Shown: positions 34,096 to 42,868, counted from the first letter of the stretch. The stretch: DNA of 64,000 nt from Kitasatospora aureofaciens (GCA_000720845.1 JODU01000022.1:1-64000); one strand, 5' to 3'. Notes: generated by a model from the sequence alone, not told the origin. Made by a program: numbers and translations.

Positions 34096-34665
34096 TCACC
34101 GGTCCGCCGCCGGTTCGGTGACGGTGCGGCCCTCGATCTCCTCCGGCTGCGTCGCCCCGGTGGGCTCGGCGTCCGACGCCGTGATGTCCGCCGTGCTCTC
34201 GACGGGCTCGCCGTCGACGGCCCAGACGGTGTCGTCGTCGGCGTACAGGCGGACCGTGACCTGGTGCGTGCCGCGCGGGACCAGGTCGGCGGGGAGGCGG
34301 TAGCGCGGGCCGCGCAGACGGGTGAGGAGGTCGCCGTCGAGGAAGAGGTGGGCGACGCCGCGGCCGGCCACCGCCTCGGCCCGGGTGCCGTCCGGCGAGA
34401 ACCGGAAGCCGCGCACGGTCAGGCGGACGTCCCAGCTGTCGTCGGCCTCCGGCTGCACCTCGATCCCGACCTCGGGAGCGTGCTCGGCGTCCACCTCGCG
34501 GTAGCGCCGGCCCTCCTCGTCGGTGGTGTCGAGCAGCCTGCCCACCGGCGTGGCCGAATTCCCGGCCTCCGGTTCCTCCACGCCACCGGAGTCGCAGCCC
34601 GCCGATCCCGTCAACAGCAGGACACAGACCGCGAGCACGGCGAGCACTCCCCGCGTCCACGACAT
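34096..34665 (-). CDS. Hypothetical secreted lipoprotein
   Basis: 189 residues. N-terminal hydrophobic segment (VLAVLAVCVLLL) followed by the lipobox LTGSAGC, so it is probably lipid-anchored outside the membrane. The rest is acidic and beta-rich with no recognised domain (DSWDVRLTVRGFRFSPDG, VHLF-like strand AHLFLDGDLL). It lies 103 bases upstream of the tetR gene on the same strand, so co-transcription is possible. Divergent from hmgA. Function unknown. Confidence 0.8.
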   Translation of the reverse strand: MSWTRGVLAVLAVCVLLLTGSAGCDSGGVEEPEAGNSATPVGRLLDTTDEEGRRYREVDAEHAPEVGIEVQPEADDSWDVRLTVRGFRFSPDGTRAEAVAGRGVAHLFLDGDLLTRLRGPRYRLPADLVPRGTHQVTVRLYADDDTVWAVDGEPVESTADITASDAEPTGATQPEEIEGRTVTEPAADR

Positions 34666-34816
34666 GACGGGAGACTAGAACACGGGTCCGACAGTCCGGA
34701 TCCCCCGGGGGTCTGGTTCCGGTCATCCTCACGACGTACGGCCGGGAAGGCGCCGTGCGGGGAAGTCCTCTTACGCGGTCCCCCCCTGCGCCCTCTTGCG
34801 CACGGGAAAACGCAAT

Positions 34817-34834
34817 CCTACGGTGTGCCATAGG
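34817..34834. promoter_or_regulatory. Putative hmgA operator
   Basis: CCTACGGTGTGCCATAGG is a partial palindrome (CCTA.GG....CC.TAGG) 36-53 bases upstream of the hmgA ATG. It is a candidate site for the GntR-type regulator encoded just after hmgA. No second copy was seen. Confidence 0.35.
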
Positions 34835-34869
34835 AATCGGACGGGAATCGGGTTGCGAGGGAGCGATCA

Positions 34870-36195
34870 ATGAGCGGGGACGCGCGGAAGACCGCGGAGG
34901 GGCTGGCCTATCTGTCCGGTTTCGGCAACGAGCACAGCTCGGAGGCCGTGGCGGGCGCGCTGCCCGAGGGCCGGAACTCCCCGCAGCGGGCGCCGCTGGG
35001 CCTGTACGCGGAACAGCTGAGCGGCACGGCCTTCACGGAGCCGCGGGCGCGCAACCGGCGCTCGTGGCTGTACCGGATCCGTCCGTCGGCCGCGCACCCG
35101 GCGTTCACCCGCACCGGCAACGGCACGATCCGCACGGCGCCCTTCAACCAGGCCGTGCCCGACCCGAACCGGCTGCGGTGGAACCCCCTGCCGGTGCCCG
35201 GGCCCGCCACGGACTTCGTCGCGGGGCTCTGGACGCTCGGCGGCAACGGCGACGCGACCCAGCGCGCCGGCATGGCCGTGCACCTCTACCACGCGACGGC
35301 GTCCATGGAGCGCGTCTTCAGCGACGCGGACGGTGAGCTGCTGATCGTCCCGGAGCGCGGCGGACTGCTGCTGCGCACCGAGTTCGGGCTGCTGCACGCC
35401 GAGCCGGGCCATGTGGCGCTGATCCCGCGCGGGGTCCGCTTCCGCGTGGAGCTGCTGGACCAGGACGCCCGCGGCTACGTCTGCGAGAACTACGGCGCCC
35501 CCTTCCAGCTCCCCGACCTCGGTCCGATCGGCGCCAACGGCCTGGCCAACGCCCGGGACTTCCGCGCGCCGGTCGCCGCGTACGAGGAGCACGACGGTCC
35601 GGTGGAGGTGGTCAACAAGTTCTGCGGCAACCTCTGGACCGCCGAGTACGACCACTCCCCCCTCGACGTCGTCGCCTGGCACGGCAACCACCTGCCGTAC
35701 GTCTACGACCTGCGCCGCTTCAACGTCATCGGCACCATCTCGTACGACCACCCGGACCCGTCGATCTTCACGGTGCTCACCTCCCCGTCGGACACGCCGG
35801 GCCTGGCGGGCGTGGACTTCGTGGTGTTCGCGCCGCGCTGGCTGGTGGGCGAGGACACCTTCCGGCCGCCGTACTTCCACCGGAACGTGATGAGCGAGTA
35901 CATGGGCCTGATCGAGGGCGCCTACGACGCGAAGGCCGCCGGTTCGGGGGGCTTCGTCCCGGGCGGCGGTTCGCTGCACAACATGATGTCCGCGCACGGC
36001 CCGGACCGGGAGACCTTCGACCGGGCGAGCGCCGCCGAGCTGAAGCCGCAGCGGATCGACGACGGGCTGGCGTTCATGTTCGAGACCCGGTGGCCGGTGA
36101 CCCTCACGCCCCAGGCGGCCCGCGCCGAGCACCTGCAACCGCGCTACGACGACGTCTGGCAGGGCCTGGAGCGCCACTTCCGCCCCTTGCACTGA
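34870..36195 (+). CDS. hmgA: Homogentisate 1,2-dioxygenase
   Basis: 441 residues, usual family length. It opens the ring of homogentisate to maleylacetoacetate in tyrosine and phenylalanine catabolism, using non-haem Fe(II). Typical blocks: YLSGFGNEHSSEAVAGALPE at the N-terminus, ERGGLLLRTEFG, GANGLANARDFRAPVA, and the iron-ligand region HRNVMSEYMGLIEGAYDAK with GGGSLHNMMSAHGPD. ATG 34870 follows GAGGGAG. A HutC-type GntR gene begins 26 bases downstream and probably controls it. Other pathway genes are not in the window. Confidence 0.97.
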   Translation: MSGDARKTAEGLAYLSGFGNEHSSEAVAGALPEGRNSPQRAPLGLYAEQLSGTAFTEPRARNRRSWLYRIRPSAAHPAFTRTGNGTIRTAPFNQAVPDPNRLRWNPLPVPGPATDFVAGLWTLGGNGDATQRAGMAVHLYHATASMERVFSDADGELLIVPERGGLLLRTEFGLLHAEPGHVALIPRGVRFRVELLDQDARGYVCENYGAPFQLPDLGPIGANGLANARDFRAPVAAYEEHDGPVEVVNKFCGNLWTAEYDHSPLDVVAWHGNHLPYVYDLRRFNVIGTISYDHPDPSIFTVLTSPSDTPGLAGVDFVVFAPRWLVGEDTFRPPYFHRNVMSEYMGLIEGAYDAKAAGSGGFVPGGGSLHNMMSAHGPDRETFDRASAAELKPQRIDDGLAFMFETRWPVTLTPQAARAEHLQPRYDDVWQGLERHFRPLH

Positions 36196-36221
36196 GGATT
36201 GCCTACCGGTACGGATGGCCC

Positions 36222-36971
36222 GTGACCTCCTTCGCCCCGGACTCCATCGTCCTGAACCGCAAGCTGCCGCTCTGGTACCAGGTGTCGCAGTCGCTGCGCG
36301 CCTCGATACTCGGCCGCTCGCCCCGGGACCCGCTGCGCCTGCCCACCGAGGAGCAGTTGGCCGGGCACTACGGGGTGAGCGTGCTGACCATGCGGCAGGC
36401 GCTGAAGGAGCTGGAGGACGAGGGGCTGATCACCCGCCACCGCCGGCGGGGCACGTTCATCGAGCCGCACGCCCTCCGGGGCGCCCCGGTGCGGCTGCTC
36501 GGCTCGGTGGACGCGATCGTGGCCCAGCAGTCCGGCATGAAGGCCGAGCTGCTGGACCGCGGCATCGCTCCCGTGCCCTCCGACCTCGCCGAGTTCTTCC
36601 CGGAGCTGCCGGAGGTGGCGACGTACCACCGGCTGCGCTGTGACGAGAAGACCGGCGAGCCGACCAACCACGCCCGCAACTACGTCCGTCCCGAACTGGC
36701 CGGCCGCATCGACGTGGACGACCTCGCCCGGTGGCCGATGACCAAGGTGCTGCGGGACGGGGTGGGCATGGACATCAGCCGGATCACGGACACCGTCGAG
36801 GCGCGGCTCGCGGACCCGGAGACGGCGCGACTGCTCGAGATCCCGCTGCTCAGCCCGATCCTGCACTACACGGGCATCACCTACGACAGCGCGGGCCGGG
36901 TGCTGGACGTGGCCGTCATCCACTACCGGGGCGACCGCTTCTCGTTCACGGTCACCCTGGATGCCACGTGA
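36222..36971 (+). CDS. GntR-family (HutC/UTRA) regulator
   Basis: 249 residues. N-terminal GntR winged helix: LRLPTEEQLAGHYGVSVLTM, then RQALKELEDEGLITRHRRRG. A UTRA-type ligand domain spans about 85-245, ending in VIHYRGDRFSFTVTLDA. GTG 36222 is chosen; longer frames run back into hmgA. Immediately downstream of hmgA (26 bases), so probably co-transcribed and a regulator of aromatic amino-acid breakdown. The ligand may be homogentisate or a relative (inference). The next gene's start lies 31 bases after its stop. Confidence 0.9.
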   Translation: MTSFAPDSIVLNRKLPLWYQVSQSLRASILGRSPRDPLRLPTEEQLAGHYGVSVLTMRQALKELEDEGLITRHRRRGTFIEPHALRGAPVRLLGSVDAIVAQQSGMKAELLDRGIAPVPSDLAEFFPELPEVATYHRLRCDEKTGEPTNHARNYVRPELAGRIDVDDLARWPMTKVLRDGVGMDISRITDTVEARLADPETARLLEIPLLSPILHYTGITYDSAGRVLDVAVIHYRGDRFSFTVTLDAT

Positions 36972-37002
36972 GGCCGCGGCGCCCCGTCGTACGATGCCCG
37001 GC

Positions 37003-38154
37003 GTGACGCACGACGACGCGCCGCCGCTGGCCGACCTCATGCCGTGGTCCGTCGCACCGCCGCGGCTCGGCCGGGGGTGGCCGACGGCTCCCGACGCGGC
37101 GTCCCTGAAGGCCCGCTGGGACGCCCTGCTCAAGGCCGAGGGACCCGACCGGGCGACCCTGTTCGAGCCGACCCGCTCGCGCACACCGCACTCGGCGGTC
37201 GGACGGCTGCCGGGCGGCGCCGGGGGCACCGAGCGGCTGGCGCGCGCCGCGGGGCCCTGTCCCGAGCCGGTCCGGGTACTGCGGGCGCCGTTCGACGAGC
37301 AGTGGCTGATCCCCGACCACCGGCTGATCGACGCGGCCCGTCCGGAGCTGTGGCGGGTGGCGGACGAGCGGCAGGTGTTCGTCGTGGAGGTGCCCGACAC
37401 CGCCGGTCCGCCGCGGCTCCTGGCGACCTCGCTGCTGCCGCTGTTCGGCCCGGCCCGGGTCCGCCCGCTGCACCGGCGCCCCGGCGGCGCGGAGCCCAAC
37501 CTCGCCCCGGGTCTCCTGGACCACCTGACCGTCCGCCTCGGCCTGCGCCCCGGCCCGCTGGACGTGCTCGCCTGGTCGGTGGCGGCCGTGCGGCCCGGCT
37601 CGCTGGTCCCGCTCACCGCGGACCCCGCGCTGTGGGAACGCGGGGTCGAACTGGGCCGGCGTGCCCTGTGGCTGATGCGCCGCGACGGAGAGCGCCCCAA
37701 GCTGCCCGGCGGCCGCCGCCCGTACGTCCGCGCCCCGCTGCCCCCGCGCCCGCTGACCCTGCGCTACGACCGGGACGAGGAGGCCCTCTTCCTGGACGAG
37801 GGCCGCGTCTCCCCCGTGCCGCCCGGCGCCTGGGACTTCGAGGTGGGCGGGGTGCGGGTGCTGGAGCAGTGGTTCGCGGCCCGCACGGCCGAGGGCGAGC
37901 CCGGCACGCTGAGCGCGATCCGTCCGGCCGGCTGGCCGCAGACCTGGACGTCCGAGCTGCTGGAACTGATCACGGTGCTCGCGCTGCTGGCCGAAGCGCT
38001 CGACACGCGTCGGGAGCTGACGGTCACGGACGGCATCACCGCGACCGAACTGCGCGCGGCGGGCGTCCTGCCGGTGCCGGCGGCGGCCCGCCGCCCGGCC
38101 TCCGTCCTGGACGAGCGGGAGGAGGGGCCGGAGGGCCAGCTGGCGCTGCTGTGA
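37003..38154 (+). CDS. Stand-alone type ISP restriction-modification C-terminal domain protein
   Basis: 383 residues. The C-terminal half matches the specificity/C-terminal domain of type ISP enzymes (LlaBIII-like): YDRDEEALFLDEGRVSPVPP, AWDFEVGGVRVLEQWF and WTSELLELITVLALLAEALD. It lacks the nuclease, helicase and N6-adenine methyltransferase (NPPY) regions, so it cannot restrict or methylate alone. GTG 37003 sits seven bases after a TACGAT box (36990-36995), implying a leaderless mRNA; ATG 36994 is the alternative. Such short relatives seem common in streptomycetes; function unknown. No methylase gene is nearby. Confidence 0.75.
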   Translation: MTHDDAPPLADLMPWSVAPPRLGRGWPTAPDAASLKARWDALLKAEGPDRATLFEPTRSRTPHSAVGRLPGGAGGTERLARAAGPCPEPVRVLRAPFDEQWLIPDHRLIDAARPELWRVADERQVFVVEVPDTAGPPRLLATSLLPLFGPARVRPLHRRPGGAEPNLAPGLLDHLTVRLGLRPGPLDVLAWSVAAVRPGSLVPLTADPALWERGVELGRRALWLMRRDGERPKLPGGRRPYVRAPLPPRPLTLRYDRDEEALFLDEGRVSPVPPGAWDFEVGGVRVLEQWFAARTAEGEPGTLSAIRPAGWPQTWTSELLELITVLALLAEALDTRRELTVTDGITATELRAAGVLPVPAAARRPASVLDEREEGPEGQLALL

Positions 38155-38179
38155 CCCCCGGCGGAATCGGGGCCCCCGC

Positions 38180-38884
38180 TCAGCCGAACCCGTCCAGCAC
38201 CCGCGTCAGCGCCCGCTCGAAGACGCCCTCCAGGTCGATCGGACCCGCGTCCTCGGCGAAGGAGGCCGCCAGCCGTGGGTAGGCACCGCTCGCGACCTGC
38301 CGGCCGAGGTAGGCGATGCGCATCGCGTTCTCCTGCTCCGCGGACCAGGGCAGCGAGCGGGTGCGCTCGGCGGTGGCGATCTCGTTGCCGACGTACGTCG
38401 TCACCACACCGTTCACCATCGCGACCAGCTCCATCTTGGTGCCGTAGGGCGCCTCGAAGGGGTCCAGGCAGGCCAGGCAGTGCTCCAGGTAGCGCAGGGC
38501 GTTGGGGCTGAAGCCGTAGACGGGGGACATCAGGCGGGGCAGCCAGGTGTGGCGGTGCATCAGGGCGCGGGTCTGGTGGGCCACGCGGATCATGTCGGCG
38601 CGCCAGTCGCCGCTCGGTTCCCACAGCTCGTGCTCGCCGCTGACCGCGTCCATCATCAGCTCGTACAGGTCCTCCTTGCGGGGGACGTAGTTGTAGAGCG
38701 ACATGGTGCCGCAGCCCAGCTCACCGGCGACGCGGCGCATCGACACCGCGTCCAGGCCCTCCGCGTCGGCGATCCGCACCGCGGCGGCGGCGATGTCGGC
38801 GCGGGTGTACGCCGGTCTCGGCCCCCGACCGGTGCGCTCGGGACGCGACCAGATCACTTCGGGTACGGCCGCTCGGCCCGCCAT
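38180..38884 (-). CDS. TetR-family repressor of adjacent ABC exporter
   Basis: 234 residues. Helix-turn-helix near 50-70: RRVAGELGCGTMSLYNYVPR, typical of TetR proteins with the tetracyclin-repressor-like C-terminal domain that control drug exporters. ATG 38884 follows GAGGTG. Divergent from an ABC exporter operon. Two palindromes (38913-38929 and 38956-38972) lie in and just past the 63-base gap. They fit self-repression plus repression of the exporter, relieved by its substrate. Confidence 0.92.
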   Translation of the reverse strand: MAGRAAVPEVIWSRPERTGRGPRPAYTRADIAAAAVRIADAEGLDAVSMRRVAGELGCGTMSLYNYVPRKEDLYELMMDAVSGEHELWEPSGDWRADMIRVAHQTRALMHRHTWLPRLMSPVYGFSPNALRYLEHCLACLDPFEAPYGTKMELVAMVNGVVTTYVGNEIATAERTRSLPWSAEQENAMRIAYLGRQVASGAYPRLAASFAEDAGPIDLEGVFERALTRVLDGFG

Positions 38885-38912
38885 CGTGCATCACCTCGGC
38901 CACCATCCTAGT

Positions 38913-38929
38913 TACGTACAGCGTACGTA
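38913..38929. promoter_or_regulatory. Operator O1 (perfect palindrome)
   Basis: TACGTAC-AGC-GTACGTA: two perfect 7-base arms with a 3-base spacer, in the gap between tetR and the ABC ATPase gene. It overlaps the expected -35 of the exporter promoter. Confidence 0.75.
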
Positions 38930-38947
38930 GTGCGCTATGGTCGACCC

Positions 38948-39922
38948 ATGACTACTACGTACGCTGTACTTAGTGAGGGTCTGGAGAAGCGCTTCGGCAC
39001 CGTGCACGCACTGCACGGTCTGGATCTCGCGGTGGCCGAGGGCACGGTCTGCGGGCTGCTCGGGCCGAACGGGGCCGGCAAGACCACGGCGGTCCGGCTG
39101 CTGACGACGCTGCTGCGGCCGGACGCGGGGTCGGCGCGGGTCGCCGGGCACGACCTCGTACGCGAGGCCGCCGCGGTCCGGCGCCGGATCGGGGTGACCG
39201 GGCAGTACGCGTCGGTGGACGGGGACCTCACCGGACGGCAGAACCTTCGGTTGTTCGCCCGGCTGCACCGGGTGCGGGACGCGGCGGCGCGGGCCGACGA
39301 GCTGCTCGACCGCTTCGGCCTGGCCGACGACGCCGACCGGCCCGCGGCCACCCTGTCCGGCGGCATGCGGCGCCGCCTGGACCTGGCCGCGAGCCTGGTG
39401 CGCCGCCCCGACGTGCTGTTCCTGGACGAACCGACGACCGGACTCGACCCGGCCAGCCGCAACCGCATCTGGGAGGCCGTGCGCGCCCTGAAGGCGGACG
39501 GCACCACCGTGCTGCTCACCACGCAGTACCTGGAGGAGGCCGACCGCCTGGCCGACGACATCGCCCTGGTGGACCGGGGCCGGGTGGCGCACACCGGCTC
39601 TCCCGCCGAACTCAAGGCGCTGGTGGGTGCGTACGCGGAGGCCGTCGTCGCGGACGCGGAGGCCCTGGCGCGGGCGGCGGCGGTCCTGGACCGGCTGACC
39701 GGGGCCGAGCCGGTCCTCGACCACGAGCGGCGCACCGTCGGCGCCGTCAGCACCGATCCGACGCTGACCCTGCCCCGCCTGGTGCGCGAGCTCGACGCGG
39801 CGGCCGTACCCCTGGTGGACGCGCGCCTGCGGCCGCCGACCCTCGACGACGTCTTCCTCCGCCTGACCGACGGCGACCGCGGCCGCGACGACAGCGACGA
39901 CAGCAAGGAGCTGGTGGCATGA
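38948..39922 (+). CDS. ABC exporter ATP-binding protein (DrrA-type drug resistance family)
   Basis: 324 residues. Walker A LLGPNGAGKTTAVRL, signature TLSGGMRRRLDLAAS, Walker B VLFLDEPTTGLDP and switch TTQYLEEAD. The C-terminal extension is typical of daunorubicin-resistance ATPases. ATG 38948 lies six bases after TATGGT (38936-38941) with no ribosome site, suggesting a leaderless mRNA; an operator copy lies inside the first codons. The stop overlaps the permease start (ATGA). With the permease it should export a hydrophobic compound; substrate unknown. Confidence 0.94.
   Translation: MTTTYAVLSEGLEKRFGTVHALHGLDLAVAEGTVCGLLGPNGAGKTTAVRLLTTLLRPDAGSARVAGHDLVREAAAVRRRIGVTGQYASVDGDLTGRQNLRLFARLHRVRDAAARADELLDRFGLADDADRPAATLSGGMRRRLDLAASLVRRPDVLFLDEPTTGLDPASRNRIWEAVRALKADGTTVLLTTQYLEEADRLADDIALVDRGRVAHTGSPAELKALVGAYAEAVVADAEALARAAAVLDRLTGAEPVLDHERRTVGAVSTDPTLTLPRLVRELDAAAVPLVDARLRPPTLDDVFLRLTDGDRGRDDSDDSKELVA
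38956..38972. promoter_or_regulatory. Operator O2 inside the ABC ATPase coding start
   Basis: TACGTAC-GCT-GTACTTA matches O1 in both arms with one mismatch. Centres are 43 bases apart, about four helical turns. It covers codons 3-9 of the ATPase gene, so repressor there would block early elongation. Confidence 0.7.
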
Positions 39923-40734
39923 GCACAGCGACGACGGGGCCGTACGGCTCGGTCCACGGCCTGGCGTACGACGGGGCGGCCATGCTGGGCCGCCAGTTGC
40001 GGCGGGCCCGGAACAACCCCGGTCTGCTGATCCTCACCCAGACCATGCCGGTCACGATGCTGCTGTTCTTCGGCTACGTCTTCGGCAGCGCGCTGGCGAT
40101 GCCGGGCGAGGAGTACCGGGCCTTCCTGGTGCCCGGCCTGCTGGTCGCCACGGCGGCGAACGGCATCATGACCGGCATGTTCCAGGCCGCCCAGGACACC
40201 CACCGGGGCGTGACGGACCGCCTGCGGACGCTGCCGGTGAGCCGGGCCGCCGTGCCGCTCGGCCAGTCGGTCGCCGACGTGCTCGTCACGGCCGCCGGGA
40301 CGGTGCCGCTGCTGCTCGTCGGGCTGGCGGTGGGCTGGCGGGTGGAGGGCGGCGTGCTCGGCGCGGTGGGGGCGGTGGGGCTGCTGCTGCTGTTCCGGTT
40401 CGCCACGACGTGGATCGGGATCTTCCTGGGGCTGCTCACCCGCAACGAGGAGGCGGCCGGTCAGCTGGGCGGTGCGACCTTCCTCCTCCCGCTGCTGTCC
40501 AACGCCTACATCCCGACCGACGGACTGCCGGGCTGGCTGCGCACGGTCGCGGAGTGGAATCCGATCAGCGCGGTGGCCACGGCGCTGCGGGACCTCTTCG
40601 GCAACGCGCCCGTGCCGGAGGGGGCCGCCTGGCCGGTGACGCATCCCGTCGCCGGGTCGCTGGCCTGGTGTGCGGTACTGCTCGCGGTGTTCGTCCCGCT
40701 CGCGGTGCGCCGGTACGCGCACGGGGGTCGCTGA
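39919..40734 (+). CDS. ABC-2 type permease (DrrB-like)
   Basis: A 271-residue integral membrane protein with about six helices and the ABC-2 domain: FLVPGLLVATAANGIMTGMF, DRLRTLPVSRAAVPLGQSVA, PTDGLPGWLRTVAEWNPISA. ATG 39919 overlaps the ATPase stop by four bases, with AAGGAG upstream, so the subunits are translationally coupled. Forms a heteromeric exporter with the ATPase. The 223 bases downstream to 40957 show no gene. Confidence 0.94.
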   Translation: MSTATTGPYGSVHGLAYDGAAMLGRQLRRARNNPGLLILTQTMPVTMLLFFGYVFGSALAMPGEEYRAFLVPGLLVATAANGIMTGMFQAAQDTHRGVTDRLRTLPVSRAAVPLGQSVADVLVTAAGTVPLLLVGLAVGWRVEGGVLGAVGAVGLLLLFRFATTWIGIFLGLLTRNEEAAGQLGGATFLLPLLSNAYIPTDGLPGWLRTVAEWNPISAVATALRDLFGNAPVPEGAAWPVTHPVAGSLAWCAVLLAVFVPLAVRRYAHGGR

Positions 40735-40957
40735 ACGGGCCGGGGCGCGTCACCGCCGGTGGGGAGACGGCGGGACGGAAACGCCGGAGCGGGAACGGGA
40801 GAACGCGCACGGGACGCCACCTGCGTCCGTACGGAGCCGGGTGTACCGGGAACGACCCGCGCTCGGGGAGCACACCGGGGCGCCGCTGCGTGCCGTGGGG
40901 ATGACGGACGAGTGCCGCGGCGCCGCGCCGGGAGGTGTGACCTCCGGAGCGCGGGCC

Positions 40958-41227
40958 TCAGTTGCCGCCGAACAGCGAGCGGCGCAGTCGACGCAGTGGC
41001 GCGAACAGCGAGACCCGGCGCACCCTGGCGCCCCGGTTGCTGCGCTTGTGCGCGGGCTCACGCGCGGTCAGCTCACGCATCAGCGACGTCGCCTCCACGG
41101 TCTCCCGCTGCGGGAGGGCGGGCCCTCCGAGTACCGCGAGATGACGGTCGAGGCGCGAGCTGGTCGCGCTGCTCCCGCAGGTGATCGCAGGGACCCTTGC
41201 CCTGCTGCGCACTGTTATCTGTTCCAT
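40958..41227 (-). CDS. Small basic hypothetical protein
   Basis: 89 residues, arginine-rich C-terminus (RRVSLFAPLRRLRRSLFGGN). Start MEQITVRSRARVPA at ATG 41227, with GGGGAG five bases upstream. No domain, signal peptide or membrane helix. The amphipathic basic tail could associate with membrane or nucleic acid (speculation). Read leftward behind the anti-sigma gene, 115 bases away, but probably a separate transcript. Confidence 0.6.
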   Translation of the reverse strand: MEQITVRSRARVPAITCGSSATSSRLDRHLAVLGGPALPQRETVEATSLMRELTAREPAHKRSNRGARVRRVSLFAPLRRLRRSLFGGN

Positions 41228-41318
41228 GTCACTCCCCACCCGTACGAGTCCACCCGGCCCGGGCAGGGTAACCCTATCGCCCCGGTACGGCATGCGTGTA
41301 TCGCGGTCACAGGATTCA

Positions 41319-41337
41319 CCTTCCCCGTAAGGGGGTT
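41319..41337 (-). terminator. Weak hairpin after anti-sigma gene
   Basis: On the minus strand CCCC-TTAC-GGGG with flanking AA/AAGG, six bases after the anti-sigma stop. The stem is short and the effect uncertain. Confidence 0.3.
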
Positions 41338-41342
41338 GACGA

Positions 41343-42113
41343 TTACTCTCCGAATCCGACAGATTCCAGGGCGAGTTGGACGACCGGCTCACTCGTCGGC
41401 AGATCCGAACCCCCGCCCGGTTCCACCGTCACCGCGAGTGACGTCGCGGAGCGGCCGATGCCGGAGGCGATCAGGGGCGTGTCGCCGTCGAGGAGCCCGA
41501 GGGAGCGCGGCTCGGCGCCGGGGCGCATCAGCCACAGTTGGCGCACGCGGTCGCCCGGCGGCTCGCCGTACCCGCTGAGGGTCACCACCGCGCGCCCCCT
41601 GGACGCGGAGGCGACCACCGCCAGACCGCGGCCGCGTGCGTCCGCACCGCGCGCCGCGCGGGCGTCCGGGGCTCCGAGAACGTGGGCGATCTCACGTGTC
41701 CGGTCGCGCGCGGTGTCCAGGTCGTCCTGGGTGCGGTCAGCCCGCACGGCGAAGAGCGAGGCGACCACGAGCGCCGCGGCGGCCGTCACCGTGGCGAACG
41801 GCACCAGCAGGGGGCGCGGCCGGGCCGGCAGCCGCACCGCGGGCCCGCTCGGGAGCGGGGCCTCCTGCGCGGTGGTCCGTACGGCGGCCAGCACCCGCTC
41901 GCGCAGGGCGGGCGACGCCGGGGCGGCCGTGGACCAGGCCAGCCGGACGGTGCCCTCGGACAGCGTCCGCACCTCGGCGGCGCAGCGGCCGCAGCCCTCC
42001 AAGTGCCGTTCGAAGCGGGCCCGTTCGACGCCCGCCAGGGCGTCCAGGGCGTAGGGGGCGGCGAGTGAGTGGAGGGCGCCGCGGCGGCGGCCCGGCAGCC
42101 GGCCGGGGCTCAT
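41343..42113 (-). CDS. Anti-sigma factor (RskA-like, zinc anti-sigma type)
   Basis: 256 residues. The N-terminal zinc anti-sigma motif HxxxCxxC is present (H37, C41, C44 in ERHLEGCGRC). A single membrane helix lies near 105-125 (VPFATVTAAAALVVASLFAV). The extracytoplasmic RskA-type domain includes VVTLSGYGEPPGDRVRQLWL. It should hold the adjacent ECF sigma factor at the membrane until regulated proteolysis. ATG 42113 overlaps the sigma gene stop (ATGA). Confidence 0.93.
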   Translation of the reverse strand: MSPGRLPGRRRGALHSLAAPYALDALAGVERARFERHLEGCGRCAAEVRTLSEGTVRLAWSTAAPASPALRERVLAAVRTTAQEAPLPSGPAVRLPARPRPLLVPFATVTAAAALVVASLFAVRADRTQDDLDTARDRTREIAHVLGAPDARAARGADARGRGLAVVASASRGRAVVTLSGYGEPPGDRVRQLWLMRPGAEPRSLGLLDGDTPLIASGIGRSATSLAVTVEPGGGSDLPTSEPVVQLALESVGFGE

Positions 42114-42652
42114 GCGGCGCCTTCCAGGCAGTCGCGCAGGCGGCCCAGTCCGTCCCGCATCCGGGTCTTGACCGTGCCCAGCGGCAGGGAGAGGCGCTCG
42201 GCCACCTCACGGTAGGTGTAGCCGTCGTAGTAGGCGAGGGTGACCGACTGGCGCTGCAGTGCGGTCAGCCGGTCCAGACAACGCCGCACCCACTCGCGTT
42301 CGAGCCCCGCCTCGACCTCCTCCGCGACCTGGTCGAAGGCGGGGTGGTGGGCGCGGCGGGCATCGCGCCGTTCGCGTTCGCCGGCGGCGCGGGCGCTGCG
42401 CACCCGGTCGACGGCGCGGCGGTGGGCGACGGTGAGGATCCACGACAGGGCGCTGCCCCGGCGGGGGTCGAACCGCGCCGCGGACCGCCAGAGTTCCAGC
42501 AGTACCTCCTGAGCCACCTCCTCCGACTGCGCGGGGTCGCGCACCACGCGCCGCACGAGTCCGAACACCGGCCCCGACACCAGCCCGTACAGCTCCTCGA
42601 AGGCCTCCTGGTCGCCGTCCGCCACCAGCACCAGCAGCTCGTCCGCCTCCAC
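42110..42652 (-). CDS. sigK: ECF sigma factor, SigK-like
   Basis: 180 residues. Region 2: ELYGLVSGPVFGLVRRVVRD, then EEVAQEVLLELWRSAARFDP. Region 4: LTALQRQSVTLAYYDGYTYR, then EVAERLSLPLGTVKTRMRDG. Typical of the SigK/ECF19 group paired with RskA. GTG 42652 follows GGGGGA. Overlaps the anti-sigma gene by four bases, so stoichiometry is coupled. In actinobacteria the pair responds to redox or envelope cues; the trigger here is unknown. The symbol is by family. Confidence 0.92.
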   Translation of the reverse strand: MEADELLVLVADGDQEAFEELYGLVSGPVFGLVRRVVRDPAQSEEVAQEVLLELWRSAARFDPRRGSALSWILTVAHRRAVDRVRSARAAGERERRDARRAHHPAFDQVAEEVEAGLEREWVRRCLDRLTALQRQSVTLAYYDGYTYREVAERLSLPLGTVKTRMRDGLGRLRDCLEGAA

Positions 42653-42868
42653 CCGGGTCCCCCTTCTCCGCGGACCGCGTCCGGCCCGTCGACGTCACCG
42701 CCGGGCGCGCGACGCGCCGCGCCCTCCGCAGGGGTTACGGACGGGCGGCGCGAAAACGCCAGTCCCCGGGGCCGGTTCGGCATCAGGGGGGGCGGCACCG
42801 GCGGGGAGCCGAGCCCGTCGGCCTCGCCCGCGGACGGCGGCGGGGAGAGCGGTCCCGCGCCGCAGTCG

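Noticed and set aside
40735..40957. Possible gene after the ABC permease
   Set aside because: Frames here have no ribosome site or recognisable protein; treated as intergenic.
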